Origin: Aeromicrobium sp. CnD17-E
Lineage (GTDB): Bacteria > Actinomycetota > Actinomycetes > Propionibacteriales > Nocardioidaceae
Assembly: GCF_024124745.1 (NCBI RefSeq)
Contig: NZ_JAMXRU010000016.1
Coordinates: 1 to 42,732, forward strand
Direction of reading: 5' to 3'
Length of the DNA stretch: 42,732 nucleotides
The translations under genes and the position numbers were made by a program. Shown here piece after piece: positions 38,929-42,732 of the stretch (positions are counted from its first letter, which is position 1; every line of letters begins with the position of its first letter). Under the pieces are notes generated by a model. That model made no database searches, was not told the origin of the DNA, and saw nothing but the letters and a program-made list of their open reading frames with translations.

Positions 38929-39483
38929 TCAGGACTCGTCGGAGCGGGCACCGAACCACACGGTGGTCTCGCCGTGGGCGCGGTCGCGGAACCCCTCGAA
39001 CCCTGCGGGCCACGTGAACGGCGTGCGCGTGGAGCGCTCGACGACGACCACGGCGTCGTCGGCGAGCGACGGGGCGAGGGCCGCGACCACGGCGGCGACG
39101 TCGTCGGTGGCCACCGCGTAGGGCGGGTCGAGCATCACCAGGTCGTAGGGGCCGGTGGCGGAGGCGGCGAAGGCGGCGGCGCTCGTGCGGTGAACAGTGG
39201 CCTCGGCGCCCAGCTCCCGCGCGTTCTGCTGCGCCACCTGGGCGGCGCGCCGGTCGGACTCGACGAGGTCGGCCGACGCCGCCCCGCGCGAGAGCGCCTC
39301 CAGCGCCAGGGCGCCGGACCCGGCGTACACGTCGAGCACGCGGACCCCGTCGAGGCCACCGAACAGCGACTGCAGCGAGGAGAAGAGCGACTCCCTGACC
39401 CGGTCCGACGTCGGGCGCGTGCCGTCGCCCGGTGGCGTGCGCAGACGTCGACCGCCCCAGCGCCCGGCGATCACCCGGGTCAC
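38929..39483 (-). CDS. rsmD: 16S rRNA (guanine966-N2)-methyltransferase
   Basis: RsmD methylates G966 of 16S rRNA using S-adenosylmethionine. The 184-residue protein starts (GTG) TRVIAGRWGGRRLRTPPGDG and has the substrate segment TRPTSDRVRESLFSSL, the SAM motif VLDVYAGSGALALEALSRGA, the acidic VESDRRAAQVAQQNA and the catalytic DLVMLDPPYA (DPPY). The GTG overlaps the recG stop by four bases (GTGA), so the two are translationally coupled. coaD follows after 13 bases. The order recG-rsmD-coaD is widely conserved. Confidence 0.95.
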   Translation of the reverse strand: MTRVIAGRWGGRRLRTPPGDGTRPTSDRVRESLFSSLQSLFGGLDGVRVLDVYAGSGALALEALSRGAASADLVESDRRAAQVAQQNARELGAEATVHRTSAAAFAASATGPYDLVMLDPPYAVATDDVAAVVAALAPSLADDAVVVVERSTRTPFTWPAGFEGFRDRAHGETTVWFGARSDES

Positions 39484-41678
39484 GTGCGCTCCAGGTAGTC
39501 GGCCTGCTGCGACTGCTCGAGGCGCTCGACCGCGGCCCGCAGGTCGGGCGCGCTCGCCAGCTGCGGGTCGCCCTCGACGAACGCCGTGGCCGCCTCGCGG
39601 GCGTCGGCGATGACCTGCTCGTCCTTGACGACCGAGAGCAGGCGCAGGCTGCTGCGCACCCCCGACTGCGCCGCGCCCAGCACGTCGCCCTCGCGACGCT
39701 GCTCGGCGTCGAGCCGTGACAGCGCGAACCCGTCGGACGTGGACGCGACGGCGTCGAGACGCTCCCGCGACGGCGAGCCGTCCTCGGCGGAGGTGACCAG
39801 CAGGCAGAGCCCCGCGTGCCCGCCTCGGCCGACGCGCCCGCGCAGCTGGTGCAGCTGGGAGACGCCGAACCGCTCGGCGTCGACGACGACCATGACCGTG
39901 GCGTTGGGGACGTCGACGCCGACCTCGACGACGGTCGTCGCGACGAGCACGTCGATCTCGCCCCGCGCGAAGGCCGTCATCGTGGCGTCCTTCTCCTCCG
40001 GGTGCTGGCGTCCGTGCAGGATCCCGAGCCGCAGCCCCGCCAGCGGACCCGCCGCGAGCTCCTCGTGCAGGTCCACCAGCGACCGGGTCGGCGGGCCGTC
40101 GGGGTCCGCCTTCTCCCCCGCCCCCTTCTCCCCCGGCTCCGTCTCGCTGCCGCCGATGCGCGAGACCACGACGTACGCCTGACGACCGTCGGCGACCTCC
40201 TCGCGCACCCGGTCCCACGCCCGGGCGAGCCAGTCGGGACGTTCGGCCGCCGGGACGACGGTGGTCTGGATGGGCTGGCGACCGCCCGGCAGCTCGCTGA
40301 GGGTGGACGTCTCGAGGTCGCCGAACACGGTCATGGCGATCGTGCGCGGGATCGGGGTCGCGGTCATGACCAGCACGTGCGGCTTGGTGTCGTAGCGGTC
40401 GACGAGCACGGCACGCTGCTCGACGCCGAAGCGGTGCTGCTCGTCGACGACGAGCAGGCCGAGCTCGGCGAGCTGGACGGTCTCCTGCAGCACCGCATGG
40501 GTGCCGACGACGATGCCGGCGGCACCCGAGGCGGCGTCGAGCAGTGCCTCCTTGCGGGCCTTGGCGCCCATCGAGCCGGTCAGCAACCGGACCCGCGTGC
40601 CCTCCGCGGCTCCCCCGAGCATGCCGCCCTCGGCGAGCGCCCCCAGCATGGCCGTGATGCCGCGGTGGTGCTGGGCGGCCAGCACCTCGGTGGGCGCCAG
40701 CAGCACGGCCTGCGCGCCGTCGTCGACGACCTGGAGCATCGCGAGCAGCGCGACGACGGTCTTGCCCGAGCCGACCTCGCCCTGCAGCAGCCGGTGCATG
40801 GGGTGCTCGCGCGCGAGGTCGGCCTCGATCTCCGCCACCACCGCACGCTGCCCGTCGGTGAGCGTGAACGGCAGCTGATGCTCGAACGCGTCGCGCAGAC
40901 CGCCCGAGCGCCGAGGACGCGGCACCGCGGTCTGGCCGAGCGCAGCGTGGCGGCGCTGCGCGAAGACCGTCTGCAGGACGAAGGCCTCCTCGAACCGGAA
41001 GCGGTCGCGAGCGGTGCGCCACTGCTGGTCCGAGCGGGGGCGGTGGATCATCTCGAACGCGACGTCGGCGGACGGGAGCCCCCGGTCGGCGCGCACGTCC
41101 TCGGGGAGAGGGTCCTCGACGTCGGCGACGGGCAGCACCGTCTCGACGGAGCGCTCGATGGCGAGCGACGGGATCTTCGCGCTCGCCCGGTAGATCGGGA
41201 TGATCCCGCGCGCGATCCGTCCCTCGAGCGCGTCGGGGCCCTCGAGCGGCTCGTAGAGCGGGTGCGTCAGCTGGAGTCGCCCGTTGAACTGCCCCACCTC
41301 GCCGGCGAACAGGCCGACCGTGCCGGGGGTCAGCTGCGCCTGGCGCCACGGCTGGGAGAAGAAGGTGAGCGTCAGCCGGGCGTTGCCGTCGGTGAGCGTC
41401 ACCTCGGTGCGCGTCTTGCGCCCGCCCGGGCCGAACCGCTTGTTCACCGCCTCGACGACGCGTGCCATGACGGTGGCGTACTGACCGACCTGCAGCGACG
41501 CGAGGTCGGTCATCTCCCCCAGCGACACGTAGCGCCGCGGGTAGTGCCTCAGCAGGTCGTCGATGGTCTCCAGGCCGAGGGTCGCGAGCTTCTTGGCCGT
41601 CGCGTCGCCCACGACGGAGCGCAGCCGGCGCTCCGGCGGGTTGGTGGGACCCGGCGTCGCCGCAGGACTGGTGGTCAC
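39480..41678 (-). CDS. recG: ATP-dependent DNA helicase RecG
   Basis: RecG reverses stalled replication forks and branch-migrates recombination intermediates. The 732-residue protein has an N-terminal wedge/OB domain (RYVSLGEMTDLASLQVGQYA, TLTDGNARLTLTFFSQPW), Walker A GEVGSGKTVVALLAML, the box LLVVDEQHRFGVEQRAVL and TATPIPRTIAMTVFGDLETS. The C-terminal helicase half includes ATTVVEVGVDVPNATVMVVV and QLRGRVGRGGHAGLCLLV. A short acidic Gly-rich insertion (ETEPGEKGAGEKADPDG) lies in helicase domain 2, a place where lengths vary. The GTG at 41678 is ten bases after the DAK2 gene stop. Confidence 0.97.
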   Translation of the reverse strand: MTTSPAATPGPTNPPERRLRSVVGDATAKKLATLGLETIDDLLRHYPRRYVSLGEMTDLASLQVGQYATVMARVVEAVNKRFGPGGRKTRTEVTLTDGNARLTLTFFSQPWRQAQLTPGTVGLFAGEVGQFNGRLQLTHPLYEPLEGPDALEGRIARGIIPIYRASAKIPSLAIERSVETVLPVADVEDPLPEDVRADRGLPSADVAFEMIHRPRSDQQWRTARDRFRFEEAFVLQTVFAQRRHAALGQTAVPRPRRSGGLRDAFEHQLPFTLTDGQRAVVAEIEADLAREHPMHRLLQGEVGSGKTVVALLAMLQVVDDGAQAVLLAPTEVLAAQHHRGITAMLGALAEGGMLGGAAEGTRVRLLTGSMGAKARKEALLDAASGAAGIVVGTHAVLQETVQLAELGLLVVDEQHRFGVEQRAVLVDRYDTKPHVLVMTATPIPRTIAMTVFGDLETSTLSELPGGRQPIQTTVVPAAERPDWLARAWDRVREEVADGRQAYVVVSRIGGSETEPGEKGAGEKADPDGPPTRSLVDLHEELAAGPLAGLRLGILHGRQHPEEKDATMTAFARGEIDVLVATTVVEVGVDVPNATVMVVVDAERFGVSQLHQLRGRVGRGGHAGLCLLVTSAEDGSPSRERLDAVASTSDGFALSRLDAEQRREGDVLGAAQSGVRSSLRLLSVVKDEQVIADAREAATAFVEGDPQLASAPDLRAAVERLEQSQQADYLERT

Positions 41679-41688
41679 GACCGCACCC

Positions 41689-42732
41689 CTACTCGACCGC
41701 CACGAACAGCGGGTAGTTCTCCTGGCCGCCCTCGTACACGACGACGTCGACGTCGACGCGCTCGTCGCGCAGCCGGCGCGACAGCGTCTGCGCGACCGTG
41801 TGGTCGGCACCGTCGCCGACGACGAGGGTGACGAGCTCCGCGGTGGGCGAGAGCAGCCGGTCGAGCACCGCGTCGGCCACCTCGGCGACGTCGGAGCCGA
41901 CGACCGCGAAGTCGCCCGAGACGACGCCGAGCACGTCGCCGGCCTCGCACGGACCGGCCATGGTGATGCCCGGCTCGACCGCGACCGTGACGGCGCCGTG
42001 CTGGGTGTGCGCCGCCGCGCTCGACATGGCGACGACGTCCTCGTCGAAGTCGCGCCCGGGGTCGTGGACAGCCAGCGCCGCCAGGCCCTGCACCTGCGCG
42101 TGGGTCGGGATGACCGCGACGCGGACGCCGTCGGCCCTCACCTGCTTGGCGGCGGCATCGAACAGACCGACGTAGCGCTGGTTGTTCGGCAGCACCACGA
42201 CCTCCTCGGCGTCGAGGCCGCGCAGGGTCTCGAGCATCGTGGCGACGTCGACCGGTCGCTCGCGCGTGAACTCGAGCACGTGGGCACCGGCCTCGCGGCA
42301 GAGGTCGGCCAGCCCCGCACCCGTGGCGGCCACGACCACGGCCCGGCCCGACCGCTGCCGACCCTGCTGACGGGCGACCTGGTCGGCGAAGTGCGTGACG
42401 GCGATGCGGTAGGGCCGACCCGCCTGCAGGCCCGCCTCGATGGCGGCCCCGACGTCGTCGACGTGGACGTGGACGTTCCAGAGCCGGTCGCCGCCGACGA
42501 CCACCAGCGAGTCGCCCAGCGCGTCGAGCGTGTGCCGCAGCGGCGCGATCTCGCTCTCGTCGGCGTCGAGGAGGTACATGACCTCGTACGCCGGACCGCC
42601 CTCGACGAAGTCGTCGCCCGACGCGGCCAGCGGCGTGGGGACGTGCTGTGCCGCCGGGGTGGGCGCACGACCCGTGAGCGCCCGCTCGGTGGCGTCGAGG
42701 ACGACCACGAGCGCGCGACCGCCCGCGTCGAC
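41689..42732 (-). CDS. DAK2-domain protein (YloV/FakA-type), C-terminal part
   Basis: The frame is open from the window edge for 348 codons, so the N-terminal DAK2 kinase domain is outside. What is visible matches the C-terminal domain of YloV/FakA-like proteins: PAYEVMYLLDADESEIAPLR, VVGGDRLWNVHVHVDDVGAA, VVLPNNQRYVGLFDAAAKQV, VVAMSSAAAHTQHGAVTVAV, TMAGPCEAGDVLGVVSGDFA and DVVVYEGGQENYPLFVAVE. In Firmicutes the full protein phosphorylates fatty acids bound to FakB; that role in actinobacteria is not established. It precedes recG, as in many Gram-positive genomes, and they are probably one transcript. Confidence 0.9.
   Translation of the reverse strand, partial: VDAGGRALVVVLDATERALTGRAPTPAAQHVPTPLAASGDDFVEGGPAYEVMYLLDADESEIAPLRHTLDALGDSLVVVGGDRLWNVHVHVDDVGAAIEAGLQAGRPYRIAVTHFADQVARQQGRQRSGRAVVVAATGAGLADLCREAGAHVLEFTRERPVDVATMLETLRGLDAEEVVVLPNNQRYVGLFDAAAKQVRADGVRVAVIPTHAQVQGLAALAVHDPGRDFDEDVVAMSSAAAHTQHGAVTVAVEPGITMAGPCEAGDVLGVVSGDFAVVGSDVAEVADAVLDRLLSPTAELVTLVVGDGADHTVAQTLSRRLRDERVDVDVVVYEGGQENYPLFVAVE

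Overview
The window is high-GC actinobacterial DNA. The codon usage, the many GTG starts, the order dgt-dnaG-tRNA-Asn, the run dak2-recG-rsmD-coaD-yceD-rpmF-rnc-mutM, and actinobacterial families (DUF3052, DUF3145, AhpE, homodimeric AceE) all point to Actinomycetota. A member of the Propionibacteriales such as Nocardioides or Aeromicrobium is my inference; no rRNA gene is present to settle it.

Layout. (1) 1-11190 is core chromosome: a RecQ-like helicase cut by the left edge, a small lipoprotein, tRNA-Val, a thiamine-binding protein coupled to the peroxiredoxin AhpE, DUF3052, the pyruvate dehydrogenase E1 gene aceE with a double palindrome upstream, a PAP2-type membrane enzyme, an alpha/beta hydrolase, an unusual acyl-carrier-protein/membrane/extracellular fusion, DUF3145, a GNAT enzyme, a HAD phosphatase and an elongator tRNA-Met. 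(2) 11192 to about 26300 is a mobile island inserted just after tRNA-Met. Its base composition is visibly less GC-rich in the 19-26 kb part. It holds a frameshifted tyrosine integrase with a broken HTH partner gene, phage-like small genes joined by ATGA/GTGA overlaps and including an HK97-gp10-like protein, an IS481-family element with perfect 6-bp target duplications and a frameshifted transposase, and a cargo block resembling a defence locus (WYL-like protein, zinc-hook ABC/SMC-type ATPase, unknown protein, KAP P-loop NTPase, an amber-interrupted follow-on gene). A recombinase C-terminal fragment lies near the right end. (3) 26400-42732 is core again: an HGSNAT/DUF1624-like membrane protein, a PIG-L deacetylase, two tandem LURP-one-like proteins, tRNA-Asn, a sigma-70-like factor, dnaG, dgt, a metallophosphoesterase, mutM, rnc, rpmF, yceD, dinB, coaD, rsmD, recG and the end of a DAK2 protein.

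How the parts work together. The right-hand core is a replication, repair, RNA-processing and ribosome neighbourhood, with dinB and a tandem palindromic repeat inserted between yceD/rpmF and coaD. The left core carries central carbon metabolism (aceE) next to redox protection (ahpE). The island contains five interrupted or partial genes, whereas I saw no internal frameshift or stop in the flanking core genes. This suggests an element that has lost mobility while its two large NTPase genes stay open. The most distinctive items are the membrane-tethered ACP fusion (8812-9639), the NTPase cargo block (19521-25973) and a 30-bp perfect palindrome repeated in tandem 112-bp units (36961-37184) with a relative after the gene ending at 34413.
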